Of a DNA stretch of 64,000 bases, positions 43,432 through 51,991 are shown one piece after another. How positions within the stretch are numbered: the first letter of the stretch is position 1; every line of letters begins with the position of its first letter. The DNA is from Geothrix limicola (GTDB lineage: Bacteria > Acidobacteriota > Holophagae > Holophagales > Holophagaceae), in NCBI RefSeq assembly GCF_030268085.1, contig NZ_BSDE01000002.1, forward strand, positions 186,001-250,000. Direction: 5' to 3'. The notes beneath the pieces are model-generated. The model had not been told where the DNA came from. It saw nothing but the letters and a program-made list of their open reading frames with translations, and searched no databases. The position numbers were made by a program, and so were the translations under genes.

Positions 43432-43830
43432 TCAGAACGGTTCAGTCACCGTTTTCCGCAGGTCGTAGAGGATCGACAGGCGCAGGATGGCCCCAGCCTC
43501 GTCGAACCTGAACACGAGGACGGCCGGAAACTGTTTCTTCCGTCCCCGGAATTCCACCCGGACGGCCAGCTCCGGGTGGACACCATAGGTCTCCAGCGGG
43601 TGCATCTCCAGGAGATCCAGGCTCTGCTTCGCGGCCTGGTAGACCCCGCGAATGGCCACGACCCCCTTGCAGCTTCCGCTCCCCGAGCCGAAGAAGGCCG
43701 CCTCGGGATGGAAGCAGGCCAAGTGCCCCGCCTCGTCGGAGGCGTTGAAGGTCCGGAAATACGCCTCGAGGCGCTCCTGGCCCAGCTTGATATCCATGGA
43801 CCGTTCTTCGGCGGGAGGGGAACGCCCCAT
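43432..43830 (-). CDS. NTF2/SnoaL-like small protein
   Basis: This 132-residue protein has the alpha+beta cone arrangement. RLEAYFRTFNASDEAGHLACFHPEAAFFGSGSGSC is followed by strands AVRVEFRGRKKQF and AVLVFRFDEAGAILRLSILYDL, as in nuclear-transport-factor-2-like and SnoaL-like proteins. These bind small ligands or act as isomerases, but no catalytic set is obvious. The start may be 43830 or the ATG at 43797; neither has a strong ribosome-binding site. It is divergent from the serine acetyltransferase gene, 63 bases away. Confidence 0.6.
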   Translation of the reverse strand: MGRSPPAEERSMDIKLGQERLEAYFRTFNASDEAGHLACFHPEAAFFGSGSGSCKGVVAIRGVYQAAKQSLDLLEMHPLETYGVHPELAVRVEFRGRKKQFPAVLVFRFDEAGAILRLSILYDLRKTVTEPF

Positions 43831-43893
43831 GAGATCCGGCCCCGCGGCGCCTGCCTTGTGACGCTATCCTCAAGGGTTCCGTCCGGAGTCCCC

Positions 43894-44787
43894 ATGGCCC
43901 GCCCAAGCCCATCGTCTCCCGACCTGCACACCGTGGTCGAAGCGCTGGCCGAGGCCTCGACGGCCTTCGCCGACATGCCGCTGGGACAGCGGGAGTTCCC
44001 GTCCCGCACGGCCCTCGCGGCCCTCATGGACGAACTGCGGGCCCTGCTTTTCCCGGGCTACTTCGGCACCTCCGAACTGAAGGCCGAAACCCTGCGCTAC
44101 CACCTGGGCGCCCACCTGGACCGGGTGGTGAGTGAGCTTTCCGACCAGATCCAGCGGGGCCTGATGGCTTCGGATCCCTGCTGCAAGGACTGCGAAGAAC
44201 GCGCCCGGACCGTGGCCGGGGCCTTCCTCGCCCGCCTGCCCGAGGTGCGGCGCCTGCTGGGCACGGACATCCAGGCGGGCTTCGAGGGCGACCCGGCGGC
44301 CACCACGCCCGAAGAGGTGCTCTTCTCCTACCCGGGCCTGCTGGCCATCACCCATCAGCGCCTGGCCCACGAGCTGCTGAAGCTGGGCGTGCCCCTGCTG
44401 CCGCGCATGATCACGGAGCAGGCCCACAGCCTCACGGGCATCGACATCCACCCCGGCGCCGAAATCGGCGAGCGCTTCTTCATCGACCACGGCACGGGCG
44501 TCGTCATCGGCGAAACCTGCATCATCGGCCGGAACGTGCGGATCTACCAGGGCGTCACCCTGGGCGCCAAGAGTTTCCCGCTGGATGCCGACGGTCACCC
44601 CGTCAAGGGCGTACCCCGCCACCCCGTGGTGGAAGACGACGTCATCATCTACTCCAATGCCACGGTGCTCGGCCGCATCACCCTCGGTAAGGGATCCGCC
44701 ATCGGCGGCAACGTGTGGCTCACCCGCAGCGTGCCCCCGGGCAGCATCATCACCCAGGCCAACGAAAAGGACGGAATGCCTTCATGA
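43894..44787 (+). CDS. cysE: Serine O-acetyltransferase
   Basis: This 297-residue enzyme makes O-acetylserine, the direct precursor of cysteine, from serine and acetyl-CoA. The helical N-terminal domain (about 1-170) is longer than in CysE. The left-handed beta-helix follows: TGIDIHPGAEIGERFFIDHGTGVVIGET contains the catalytic His, then RIYQGVTLGA and SAIGGNVWLTRSVPPGSI. The start ATG 43894 has GGAG 5 bases upstream. A holin-like membrane gene lies 16 bases downstream. An EpsC-type acyltransferase is a close alternative. Confidence 0.88.
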   Translation: MARPSPSSPDLHTVVEALAEASTAFADMPLGQREFPSRTALAALMDELRALLFPGYFGTSELKAETLRYHLGAHLDRVVSELSDQIQRGLMASDPCCKDCEERARTVAGAFLARLPEVRRLLGTDIQAGFEGDPAATTPEEVLFSYPGLLAITHQRLAHELLKLGVPLLPRMITEQAHSLTGIDIHPGAEIGERFFIDHGTGVVIGETCIIGRNVRIYQGVTLGAKSFPLDADGHPVKGVPRHPVVEDDVIIYSNATVLGRITLGKGSAIGGNVWLTRSVPPGSIITQANEKDGMPS

Positions 44788-44803
44788 CGACCAGGATGCC
44801 CTT

Positions 44804-45217
44804 ATGAACGTCGTTCTCCGCTTCATCTTCTCGGCCCTGGGCCTGCTGGTGGCCTGCAGCTTCGTGCCCGGCCTCGGCCACGGCACCTTCCTCGACCTGC
44901 TGGTGGTGGCCATCCTCTTGGCGGCCCTGAACACCACGGTGGGCAGCTTCCTGAAGCTCATCGCCCTCGTGCCCATGGCCTGCTCCTTCGGTTGCTTCAG
45001 CCTCGTCATCAACGGCCTCGTCTTCTGGCTGGCGGGCGCGCTCTCCGCCCGGCTGGGCCTGAACTTCACCGTCAGCGGCTTCTGGGCGGGCTTCTTCGGG
45101 GCTCTCGTCTCCAGCCTCGTCGCCTCCGTCCTCGGCGCCATCTTCATCCCCAGGGACCGCCAGCGGCCCCAGGGGCCAGGCCAGGGTTCGGCACCGCGGA
45201 TCAAGGTGGTGAACTGA
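44804..45217 (+). CDS. Phage_holin_4-like small membrane protein
   Basis: This 137-residue inner-membrane protein has four hydrophobic segments. The pattern VLRFIFSALGLLVACSFVPG ... LDLLVVAILLAALNTTVGSFLK ... LVINGLVFWLAGALSA matches the phage holin family 4 superfamily. That family also contains many chromosomal proteins with no phage role. A C-terminal basic tail (RQRPQGPGQG) follows. It is 16 bases from the serine acetyltransferase gene, so it is likely co-transcribed. There is no lysis cassette nearby. Confidence 0.7.
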   Translation: MNVVLRFIFSALGLLVACSFVPGLGHGTFLDLLVVAILLAALNTTVGSFLKLIALVPMACSFGCFSLVINGLVFWLAGALSARLGLNFTVSGFWAGFFGALVSSLVASVLGAIFIPRDRQRPQGPGQGSAPRIKVVN

Positions 45218-45229
45218 GAGGCTGAAGCC

Positions 45230-45973
45230 CTACCCGTTCCCCAGCAGTTCCCGCACCGCCGATTCCGCGGCCTGGCGCAGGGCTTCGGGATCGGCGAAGT
45301 CGCGGGGCTCCAGGGGCTTCCCCACCTGGATGCGGTATGGGCTTCCCTTCACGCGCCAGGTGCCGCGAGGCAGGACCTCCAGGCCGCCGTGGATGGCGAG
45401 AGGCACGACAGGCACGCCGGCTTCGAAGGCCAGGTGGAAGGCCCCCTTCTTGAAGGGCAGCAGGCCACCGTCGCGGCTGCGCGTGCCCTCGGGAAAGGTA
45501 ACGATGCTCTGCCCGGCTCGGATGCGATCCGCGGCCTCCTGCAGGCTCTGGCGGGCGGCGCCGTGGCGGTCGCGGTCGATGAAGATGAACTCCGCCAGCC
45601 AGATCACCCAGCCCAGGAAGGGCACCCGCGCCAGTTCACGCTTGGCGATGAAGACCGGGTGGCTGGGCAGGGTCGAGATCATCAGGGGCGGATCGAAGAG
45701 CGAGGTGTGGTTGCCCACGAAGATGACCGAGCGCGCCCCCTTCCGGACCTCCGCGGGCAGCTCCTCCCAGCCCGCCAGCTCGCGCCGGATCCCGAAGGCC
45801 CAGGCCGTGCCGCGGATGTAATAGGGCGCCACCAGCCAGAAGGCCCGGCGCCCGCCCACGAAGGGCGTGAGGAGGAAGCAGAGGCAGACGGCCAGGGCCA
45901 GGGCCAGACCGCCGAAAACCCAGACCAGCATCGGCTGCAGGAAGGGACGATGCACTCGCGTTCTACTGGGCAC
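45230..45973 (-). CDS. plsC: 1-acyl-sn-glycerol-3-phosphate acyltransferase
   Basis: This 247-residue membrane enzyme adds the second acyl chain to lysophosphatidic acid. The catalytic motif NHTSLFD (His89, Asp94) follows a membrane helix at about 17-38. The second block FIDRDRH, the third FPEGTRSRDG and the fourth VPLAIHG complete the acyltransferase set. It is 7 bases downstream of a cyclophilin gene on the same strand. The start ATG lacks a strong ribosome-binding site; Met15 is an alternative. Confidence 0.9.
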   Translation of the reverse strand: MPSRTRVHRPFLQPMLVWVFGGLALALAVCLCFLLTPFVGGRRAFWLVAPYYIRGTAWAFGIRRELAGWEELPAEVRKGARSVIFVGNHTSLFDPPLMISTLPSHPVFIAKRELARVPFLGWVIWLAEFIFIDRDRHGAARQSLQEAADRIRAGQSIVTFPEGTRSRDGGLLPFKKGAFHLAFEAGVPVVPLAIHGGLEVLPRGTWRVKGSPYRIQVGKPLEPRDFADPEALRQAAESAVRELLGNG

Positions 45974-45980
45974 CGGCGTC

Positions 45981-46637
45981 CTACTGGGGGGGCAGCAGGA
46001 TGGCGTCCTTGATGCGCACCGGGAACTGGGGGATGTCCCCCTGGCCGCGGCGCCATTCGGTCTTCACCTTGGAGATCTTGTCCACGGCCTCCATGCCCGA
46101 GATGACGTGTCCGAAGGCGCAGTAGCCGTAGCTCTGCATGCCCTGGGGATCCAGGCTCGGGTTGTCCGCCACGTTGATGTAGAACTGCGCCGTGGCGCTC
46201 TGGGGATTGTCCTGGCGGGCCATGGCGATGGTGCCCCGCGAGTTCTTCAAGCCCGCCTTGAAGGTCTGGGGCACCTCGTTGAGGATGGGCTCGTGGGTGG
46301 GCTTCTCCTCCAGGTTCTCGAGCATGCCGCCGCCCTGGATCATGAAGCCGTCGATCACGCGGTGGAAGATGGTCCCCTTGTAGTGGCCCTCCTTCACGTA
46401 GCGCAGGAAGTTCTCCACGGTCTTGGGCGCCAGCTCCGGCTCCAGTTCCACGACGATGGGGCCGTAGCTCGTGAGCAACTGGACCCGGGGCTTGACGGAA
46501 GGTGTGGGCGTCGCCGCAGGAGCCGATTCGGGCGCCGGGGCCTGGGCCGGCTGGGAGGCCGGCACCTGGGCCCACGCCGCCGGCAAGGCCAGGGCGGGCA
46601 GGGCCAGGGCGAAGGTGCAAGACAGGAAGCGGGTCAC
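45981..46637 (-). CDS. Periplasmic cyclophilin-type peptidyl-prolyl isomerase
   Basis: This 218-residue protein has a signal peptide (1-23, ALPAAWA) and a Pro/Ala-rich linker (24-47) before the cyclophilin domain. Family motifs are VENFLRYVKEGHYKGTIFHRVIDGFMIQGG, RGTIAMARQDNPQSATAQFYINV and GYCAFGHVISG, with the catalytic Arg in FHRV. It helps folding in the periplasm. Its stop is 7 bases from the plsC start. It reads away from the prepilin peptidase gene, 65 bases off. Confidence 0.9.
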   Translation of the reverse strand: MTRFLSCTFALALPALALPAAWAQVPASQPAQAPAPESAPAATPTPSVKPRVQLLTSYGPIVVELEPELAPKTVENFLRYVKEGHYKGTIFHRVIDGFMIQGGGMLENLEEKPTHEPILNEVPQTFKAGLKNSRGTIAMARQDNPQSATAQFYINVADNPSLDPQGMQSYGYCAFGHVISGMEAVDKISKVKTEWRRGQGDIPQFPVRIKDAILLPPQ

Positions 46638-46702
46638 GGGAACTCCGAGTGGGATACTTCATTCTGCCGCGAAAAGGCCAGAGGTCCCCGCTATCGTGAA
46701 CC

Positions 46703-47617
46703 ATGCCCTTCCTGGACCTCCCCCCCTGGATGATCTCCGCCCTGCTGGCCCCCTTCGGCCTGGTGGTGGGTTCCTTCGGCAACGTGCTGATCCACCGGCT
46801 GCCCCAGGAGGAACCGGCGGACCGCAACGTGATCACCAAGGCCAGCCACTGCCCCGGCTGCAAAGCGAAGATCAAGCCCTGGCACAACGTGCCCCTCTTC
46901 GGCTGGCTCTGGCTGCGCGGCAGGTGCGCCGCCTGCGGGTGGCGCATCCCCCTGCGCTATCCCCTGGTGGAATTGCTCGGCGGCCTGCTCTTCGCCGTCT
47001 CGCCGTGGATCTTCCCCGTCGGATCGCTCATCTGGTTCAAGGGCCTCATCTGCGGCTTCGCGCTGATCGTGCTGTTCTTCACGGACTTCACCGAGATGAT
47101 GCTGCCCGACGTCCTCCAGTTCCCCCTCATGGGCCTCGGCATCCTGTTCACCCTGCCCCAGATCTTCCGGCCCGAAACGCTCCTCACGATCTGGACCGGC
47201 CCCGACCGGCTGCTCCAGGCCCTGGCCTTCCACAACGGCCTGCAGCCGAGCCCCGCCTACCACGGCTTCGAACCCGCGGTCACCTGGTCGCAGAGCCTCA
47301 TCGGCCTGGCCGTGGGCTACGGCGTGCCGGCCCTGATGAACCAGATCTACAAGTGGATCCGCAAGACCGACGGCTTGGGCATGGGCGATTTCAAGATGCT
47401 CGCCTGGCTCGGTGCTTTCTGGGGCTGGGGCCCCATGCTCGGCATCCTCTTCCTCGGCGCCGGCCTCGGCACCGCCGTGGGCCTGCCCCTCATGCTCCTG
47501 CGCCGCTCCAGCAGCCAGACCATGCTGCCCTTCGGCTGCTTCCTCGCCCTCGCCACGCCCGTCGTCGTCTTCTTCGGCCGGGCCCTGTGGCTGGGCTACC
47601 TGGGGTGGATGGGATAG
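46703..47617 (+). CDS. pilD: Prepilin peptidase (type IV leader peptidase)
   Basis: This 304-residue aspartic protease cleaves and N-methylates type IV pilins and type II secretion pseudopilins. The cytoplasmic zinc-binding domain has CPGC and CAAC (Cys50, 53, 75, 78). Catalytic Asp residues lie in FFTDFTEMMLPD (near residue 128-136) and GMGDFKMLAW. Eight hydrophobic segments surround them. No pilin genes are nearby, so it is a stand-alone gene serving distant loci. It converges on the ATP-grasp gene. Confidence 0.92.
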   Translation: MPFLDLPPWMISALLAPFGLVVGSFGNVLIHRLPQEEPADRNVITKASHCPGCKAKIKPWHNVPLFGWLWLRGRCAACGWRIPLRYPLVELLGGLLFAVSPWIFPVGSLIWFKGLICGFALIVLFFTDFTEMMLPDVLQFPLMGLGILFTLPQIFRPETLLTIWTGPDRLLQALAFHNGLQPSPAYHGFEPAVTWSQSLIGLAVGYGVPALMNQIYKWIRKTDGLGMGDFKMLAWLGAFWGWGPMLGILFLGAGLGTAVGLPLMLLRRSSSQTMLPFGCFLALATPVVVFFGRALWLGYLGWMG

Positions 47618-47630
47618 GCGGACCGGACAC

Positions 47631-48704
47631 TCAGCCCTTGGCGAGGTAGACCTCCGCAAGCACCTTGTCCGTCAGGTCTCCGAACAGGGGCCCGTTGTTG
47701 TATTGAATGGCGCCCAGGCCGCCGGCCCGGAGGTTCGCTTCGATGAGCACGGGCTCGCCGGCCTCGTCGATGGCCACGTCCCAGAACACCAACCTGAAGT
47801 GGCCGAGGCGCGCGTGGAGCTTCCGGATCATGGCCTTCGCCTGCTCGAAGGAGGGGATCAGCCCCTTGGAGAATTCGAAGCCCTGGGGATGCCGATCCCA
47901 CCGCCTGCCGTCGAGGGAGAAGGCCACCTCCTTGAGGCGGCCGTCCGGGTGGATGCCGCAGGTGATGCCCCCGGAACTGGCGTTGTCCACTCGGTTTCCC
48001 CCCATCCCCATGCGCAGGATGCAGGAGAGGATGTGCACCTCGCCTTCCAGGATCAGGGACACCATGCGGATGGTATTGAGGGAGGCCGCGTGGATCTCGC
48101 TGAGGGCGGGGTGCTGCCGGATCACCTGCTGGGCGATGACATTGCCGGAGAGCCGGTCGACCAGGGCCTCCAGGGCGGGCATCCCCTCCTCTGAATCCCA
48201 GAACCGCATGCCGCTGCCCCCGTAGGAATCGATGGCGGGTTTGAAGATGATCCGCCCATGCTGGCGACACAGCTCCAGGGCCTGGGCGCGGTCGATGAAC
48301 CCGTAGGAACCGTCATAGAGGATGCCGGCGATCTTGCGGAACACCGTGAGCGGTTGCTTGGCCTCGGGAAAGAGCAGGGAGTAGTAGTTCTTGTCATCCA
48401 CGCCCTGGGCCATGGCCTTGTTGTTGAAGTGCCGGTCGATGTCGCCGTAGTAAAGGTCGTCGGGGACGAACCGCACGTCGAAGGCGCCGTGGCGGGAGGC
48501 GTAGAAGCGGCACCATTTCGACGCGTATTGCCGGGTGTACTTCCGCCAGTAGGCCTCGGCCTCCCGGCGCTGCTCCCGGCTCAGCGCATCGTCTTTCCGA
48601 AGGAGCCGATCCAGCTCCCGATTGAACACGTACTTGATTCCGACATCGCAGGCAGCATCCAGCCCTCGCTGAAGCGATTGGTATAATCCAAATACGCTTG
48701 GCAT
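47631..48704 (-). CDS. Sugar-transfer-associated ATP-grasp protein
   Basis: This 357-residue cytosolic protein matches the ATP-grasp enzymes that accompany polysaccharide and capsule loci. An N-terminal segment (KYWRKY-like helices) is followed by the ATP-grasp core: IIFKPAIDSYGGSGMRFW, an IAQQVIRQHPALS strand, and the metal site VFWDVAIDEAGEPVLIEANLRAG. ATP-grasp enzymes join a carboxylate to an amine, but the substrates here are unknown. It is preceded by a clear palindrome and a possible promoter (48724-48778), so its transcription is probably regulated. No polysaccharide genes are adjacent. Confidence 0.75.
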   Translation of the reverse strand: MPSVFGLYQSLQRGLDAACDVGIKYVFNRELDRLLRKDDALSREQRREAEAYWRKYTRQYASKWCRFYASRHGAFDVRFVPDDLYYGDIDRHFNNKAMAQGVDDKNYYSLLFPEAKQPLTVFRKIAGILYDGSYGFIDRAQALELCRQHGRIIFKPAIDSYGGSGMRFWDSEEGMPALEALVDRLSGNVIAQQVIRQHPALSEIHAASLNTIRMVSLILEGEVHILSCILRMGMGGNRVDNASSGGITCGIHPDGRLKEVAFSLDGRRWDRHPQGFEFSKGLIPSFEQAKAMIRKLHARLGHFRLVFWDVAIDEAGEPVLIEANLRAGGLGAIQYNNGPLFGDLTDKVLAEVYLAKG

Positions 48705-48723
48705 GACTTTCCCTTGTTTTTAT

Positions 48724-48778
48724 ATTCACGAACGTGAATCTATGGCCATTCTAGGACCATCCTGACTGCCCTCGTCAA
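48724..48778 (-). promoter_or_regulatory. Promoter with palindromic operator for the ATP-grasp gene
   Basis: On the minus strand, TTGACG (48773-48778) and TAGAAT (48748-48753) are spaced 19 bases apart, slightly long for a sigma-70 promoter. The predicted start of transcription is near 48741. ATTCACG and CGTGAAT (48724-48739, 2-base spacer) form a perfect palindrome just downstream of it, where a bound repressor would block transcription. Confidence 0.5.
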
Positions 48779-48825
48779 TAAGTCCGTCCGGGAGCAGGGG
48801 CCCGAGCGGCTCTTCCAGGCGGCGG

Positions 48826-49461
48826 CTAGATCCGCCGCCAGCCTTCGAGGACCGTCAACAGGGCCGCGGCCATCAGCAGTCCGCCAACCCAGCGCGCCGC
48901 GAGCGCACCGGCCCCGGGCCGACCTTGCATCCAGCGACGGGCCCGGTCCGCCGCCACCGCCAAACCCCCGTACACGCCCAGCTGGTTGAGCGCGATGATG
49001 AGCCAGAGCACGAGGGATTGGGCCCAGATCGCGCCCAGCTCTGGCCGCAGGAACTGGGGGAAGACCGCCAGCATGAAGAGGTAGGCCTTCGGATTGAGCA
49101 GGCTCGTCAGCACCCCCTGGCGAAAGGTCGCCGCCCTGGAGCGGGCCTCTACTTGAGGATTCAGGCTGAAGTCGGCGCCGCCCCGCATCAGCGAAAGGCC
49201 GATCCAGCCGATGTACAGCCCACCACCGAGCAGCAGCGCGTTGAAGGCGCCGGGAACCACCTTCAGCAGCATGCCGATCCCCGTCGCCGTCATCCCCACG
49301 TGGCAGATGCCGCCGGCGATGATCCCGCTCACGGCGGCCAGACCGCGTCGTCGCCCACCCGCCAGCGCGCTGCCCAGCACGAAGGCCATGTCGAGGCCGG
49401 GCAGGAGGATCACGCCGAAGACCACGGCGAAAAACAGGCCCAGCTTGGCGGGCGAGATCAT
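48826..49461 (-). CDS. LysE/RhtB-family exporter
   Basis: This 211-residue inner-membrane protein has six predicted helices and the LysE/RhtB signature around LPGLDMAFVLGSALAGGRRRGLAAVSGI. The later motif TSLLNPKAYLFMLAVFPQF is also typical. The family exports amino acids such as lysine, threonine and homoserine. Its ATG overlaps the stop of the NIPSNAP gene (ATGA), so the two are translationally coupled. This is why I chose the start at 49461 rather than the ATG at 49488. Confidence 0.87.
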   Translation of the reverse strand: MISPAKLGLFFAVVFGVILLPGLDMAFVLGSALAGGRRRGLAAVSGIIAGGICHVGMTATGIGMLLKVVPGAFNALLLGGGLYIGWIGLSLMRGGADFSLNPQVEARSRAATFRQGVLTSLLNPKAYLFMLAVFPQFLRPELGAIWAQSLVLWLIIALNQLGVYGGLAVAADRARRWMQGRPGAGALAARWVGGLLMAAALLTVLEGWRRI

Positions 49462-50306
49462 GGCTGGGGCTCCGTGCCTGCAAGCCAACGCAAGCGCGAG
49501 CGCGGGGAGGAATCCATCACCACGCGCTCCGGCGCGCCGCGCAGCAGGCCCGTCGCCATCAGCGTCCGCTCGGCCTCCTCCATGAGCGGGAGGAGGCGTC
49601 CGTTCAGCGTCGCGTCGTCGCGCACCAAGCCCATCCAGACGAGGAAGGGCCCGTCCTCGCGGATCGGAAGCTGCGGGAAGTTGTTGGTGGCCTCCAGGGA
49701 GACCAGTAGACCCGCCGAGCGGACGCTGGGCATCACGTAGCGGGCGAAGGCCAGCTCCGCCGCCTTCGCAAAGGCCTCCTCCTGGCCTTTCTGGACACTG
49801 AAGATCTGCGCCGCCACGAGGCCTTGGGCCCCCTCCCCTTCGATCACCGGATCCACTGCAGGCAGTACGGGGATGCCCTGGCCCGGCCGCAGCGGGCGCA
49901 GGAGCATGACGTTGTCGCTATCGGGCAAGATCGCATTCACCTTGGCTCGATGTTCCTTCCAGAGGGGTCCGTAGTAGAAGGCACTGCAGATGACGGGGCG
50001 GGCGCTTAGTTCCTTGTAGCCGCGCAGCCAGGTGAAGCGGTTCGGATTCCCCCGCTCCAGGAACTGACCGAAGACCATGGCGCCGAGCTGCTCGAAGGCC
50101 TCGGGAAAGTAGGTGTCGAAGTACTTCACAAAATGGGGCCGCTCGCCTTCCTTGGTGACGTAGCGGCGGAATTCGATGACCGGGTAATCCTGAAGATGCT
50201 TCACCGTGTCCATGGAAACGCTGTGAGGAGGCGTCTGGGCCCAGATGACTGTTCCCAGCAGGAAGCCGGCAGAGGCGAAGGCCAGCCTTGACGTAGGGCG
50301 ACTCAT
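49458..50306 (-). CDS. Secreted NIPSNAP-family protein
   Basis: This 282-residue protein has a signal peptide (1-23). The two ferredoxin-like NIPSNAP repeats are VIEFRRYVTKEGERPHFVKYF and VAAQIFSVQKGQEEAFAKAAE. NIPSNAP domains occur in small bacterial proteins and in mammalian mitochondrial proteins, and no reaction is established. It is the second gene of a unit running from the lipocalin-like gene at 50929 to the LysE exporter, with 4-base overlap to the latter. The unit is divergent from a WYL regulator gene. Confidence 0.78.
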   Translation of the reverse strand: MSRPTSRLAFASAGFLLGTVIWAQTPPHSVSMDTVKHLQDYPVIEFRRYVTKEGERPHFVKYFDTYFPEAFEQLGAMVFGQFLERGNPNRFTWLRGYKELSARPVICSAFYYGPLWKEHRAKVNAILPDSDNVMLLRPLRPGQGIPVLPAVDPVIEGEGAQGLVAAQIFSVQKGQEEAFAKAAELAFARYVMPSVRSAGLLVSLEATNNFPQLPIREDGPFLVWMGLVRDDATLNGRLLPLMEEAERTLMATGLLRGAPERVVMDSSPRSRLRWLAGTEPQP

Positions 50307-50344
50307 GAAAGCTCCTTGAGTTCGAATCGAAAGGTGGGCGATGA

Positions 50345-50929
50345 CTAGCGACGGATGAATTCCATGGTCCAGTTGGTCTCCCAGGTCCGCCCTCCGTCAG
50401 GTGAGAAGGCCTGCTCCCATTGGGCGTGGCTCGCATCCACCACCTTCCAGGTGAAGCGCACACGGATCGGTTTCCCGCCGAATTCGTCATCGCCCTCGAA
50501 GAGGCCCACGCCATGAATGAACCGGCCCGAGACGGCGGGCTGGAGCTGACCCGGGGCATTCCGGTTGTCGATCCAGTGGATGTTCCAGCACTGGTGCTGC
50601 GGATCGTAGAACCGAAGGCTGATGCCGACGTAGCCGGGCCAATGGTCGGTACGGTAGTGCCCCTCGTTGCCAATGCCCCCCGGCAGGGGCTGGCATTCGT
50701 CGGTGGATTCGAATTCCACCCACTCCTTGGAGCCCGCCAGACGCTTCAGGAGGCGGCGGTTGTGCACGGTCCAGCGGCCGTGCAGGAAGTCGAAATCCCT
50801 GGAGCCATCCCGCAAGACAGGCGCGGCTTTCGCCTCGGGTTGAACATCCGGATTGGCTGCCGAGACGGGGATCGCAGGGCCCACCATCAGGAGGCCAGGG
50901 AGGGCGAAACGCGGGACTGGGTTCGACAT
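50345..50929 (-). CDS. DUF1579-like secreted protein
   Basis: This 194-residue protein has a signal segment (about 1-25) and a beta-rich body. RDFDFLHGRWTVHNRRL opens the domain, with EFESTDECQPLPGGIGNEG and LRFYDPQHQCWNIHWID after it. This is the layout of DUF1579-type proteins and lipocalin-like folds that bind small molecules. The start at 50929 was chosen because GGAG lies 6 bases upstream. It is the first gene of the unit with NIPSNAP and LysE, 38 bases before NIPSNAP, and faces the WYL regulator gene across 76 bases. Confidence 0.68.
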   Translation of the reverse strand: MSNPVPRFALPGLLMVGPAIPVSAANPDVQPEAKAAPVLRDGSRDFDFLHGRWTVHNRRLLKRLAGSKEWVEFESTDECQPLPGGIGNEGHYRTDHWPGYVGISLRFYDPQHQCWNIHWIDNRNAPGQLQPAVSGRFIHGVGLFEGDDEFGGKPIRVRFTWKVVDASHAQWEQAFSPDGGRTWETNWTMEFIRR

Positions 50930-50976
50930 GGGGGCTCCGGAGAAGGGCGCGCAGGGGCGTTTCATTCACCCTAAGC

Positions 50977-51007
50977 ATTAAATAGGTCGATTTTGGTCCT
51001 GATTAAT
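50977..51007. promoter_or_regulatory. Imperfect palindrome over the WYL regulator start
   Basis: ATTAAATAGG (50977-50986) and CCTGATTAAT (50998-51007) match at 8 of 10 positions as inverted arms, spaced 11 bases. The right arm covers the start codon at 51006. The region is A/T-rich and lies between two divergent genes, so it may be an autoregulatory operator. Confidence 0.35.
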
Positions 51008-51983
51008 GACTACATTCTTGGTCATGACCCGCCCCACCACCCGCGTCCTCGCCGTCCTCGACCTGCTGCAGAGCCACGGGCGGATGAGCGGGGCCGAACT
51101 CGCGGAACGCGTGGGCGTCGACGTGCGCACCCTGCGGCGCTACATCGTTGTGCTGGAGGAGCTGGGTATCCCCATCACGACCGAGCGTGGGCGCTATGGC
51201 GCCTACATGCTGATGCCCGGCTTCAAGCTGCCGCCGATGATGTTCACCAACGAGGAGGCCGTGGCGCTTTCCGTGGGCATGGTGGCGGCCCGCGGGCTGG
51301 GCCTGGCCGAAGCCGCCCCGGCCGTAACCAGCGCCCAGGCCAAGTTCGCCCGCGTGATGCCCGAGCCCCTGAAGAAGCGCGTGGGCGCCATCGCCGAGGC
51401 CGTGAAGCTCGACCTCCGGCCCACCGCCCACGCCGCCGCGGACACCGCGTTCCTCCTCGCCCTGACGACGGCCGCGCAGACGCAGCAGCGCGTGATCCTC
51501 GGCTACGACTCCGCCCAGGGCAGCCACACCGAGCGACCCTTCGACCCCTATGGCCTGGTCCACCGCATGGGCAGCTGGTTCGTGGTCGGCTGGTGCCACC
51601 TTCGCAAGGATCTGCGCACCTTCCGCCTGGACCGCGTCCGCGCCGTAACGGCGCTCGAGCAGCCCTTCCGCCGCCCCCAGGGGTTCGATGCGCTGGAGCA
51701 CCTGCTGCACAGCCTCGCCACGGCGCCCCGCAGCCATGCGATCGAGGTGCTGCTGCGCACCGACCTGCCCGCCGCCCGCAACGCCTTCTCCCTGGCCTTC
51801 GGCCTGCTCGAACCGATGCAAGGCGGCGTCCTCCTGCGCAGCAGCGCCGACGACCTGGCCTGGTTCGCGCGCCAGCTCGCGGCCCTGCCCTTCGACTTCG
51901 AGATCCGCACGCCGAAGGCCCTGCGCACGGCCTTTTCGCGCTGCGTGGCGCGGCTGCAGAAGCTGGCCGATCAGGCGGGCTGA
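51006..51983 (+). CDS. WYL-domain transcriptional regulator
   Basis: This 325-residue regulator has a DeoR/HTH_11-type DNA-binding start (VLAVLDLLQSHGRMSGAELAERVGV). A central WYL domain (about 155-235) follows with the pattern TERPFDPYGLVHRMGSWFVVGW, and then a C-terminal WCX extension. WYL domains sense nucleic-acid or small-molecule ligands. It is divergent from the DUF1579-NIPSNAP-LysE unit, which it may control. ATGs at 51006 and 51024 have weak ribosome-binding sites, so the start is uncertain. It converges on the GH5 gene, 9 bases away. Confidence 0.88.
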   Translation: MTTFLVMTRPTTRVLAVLDLLQSHGRMSGAELAERVGVDVRTLRRYIVVLEELGIPITTERGRYGAYMLMPGFKLPPMMFTNEEAVALSVGMVAARGLGLAEAAPAVTSAQAKFARVMPEPLKKRVGAIAEAVKLDLRPTAHAAADTAFLLALTTAAQTQQRVILGYDSAQGSHTERPFDPYGLVHRMGSWFVVGWCHLRKDLRTFRLDRVRAVTALEQPFRRPQGFDALEHLLHSLATAPRSHAIEVLLRTDLPAARNAFSLAFGLLEPMQGGVLLRSSADDLAWFARQLAALPFDFEIRTPKALRTAFSRCVARLQKLADQAG

Positions 51984-51991
51984 GGAGGACC

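Noticed and set aside
44804-45217. Phage remnant suggested by the holin-like gene
   Set aside because: No other phage gene is near, and this family is common on chromosomes.
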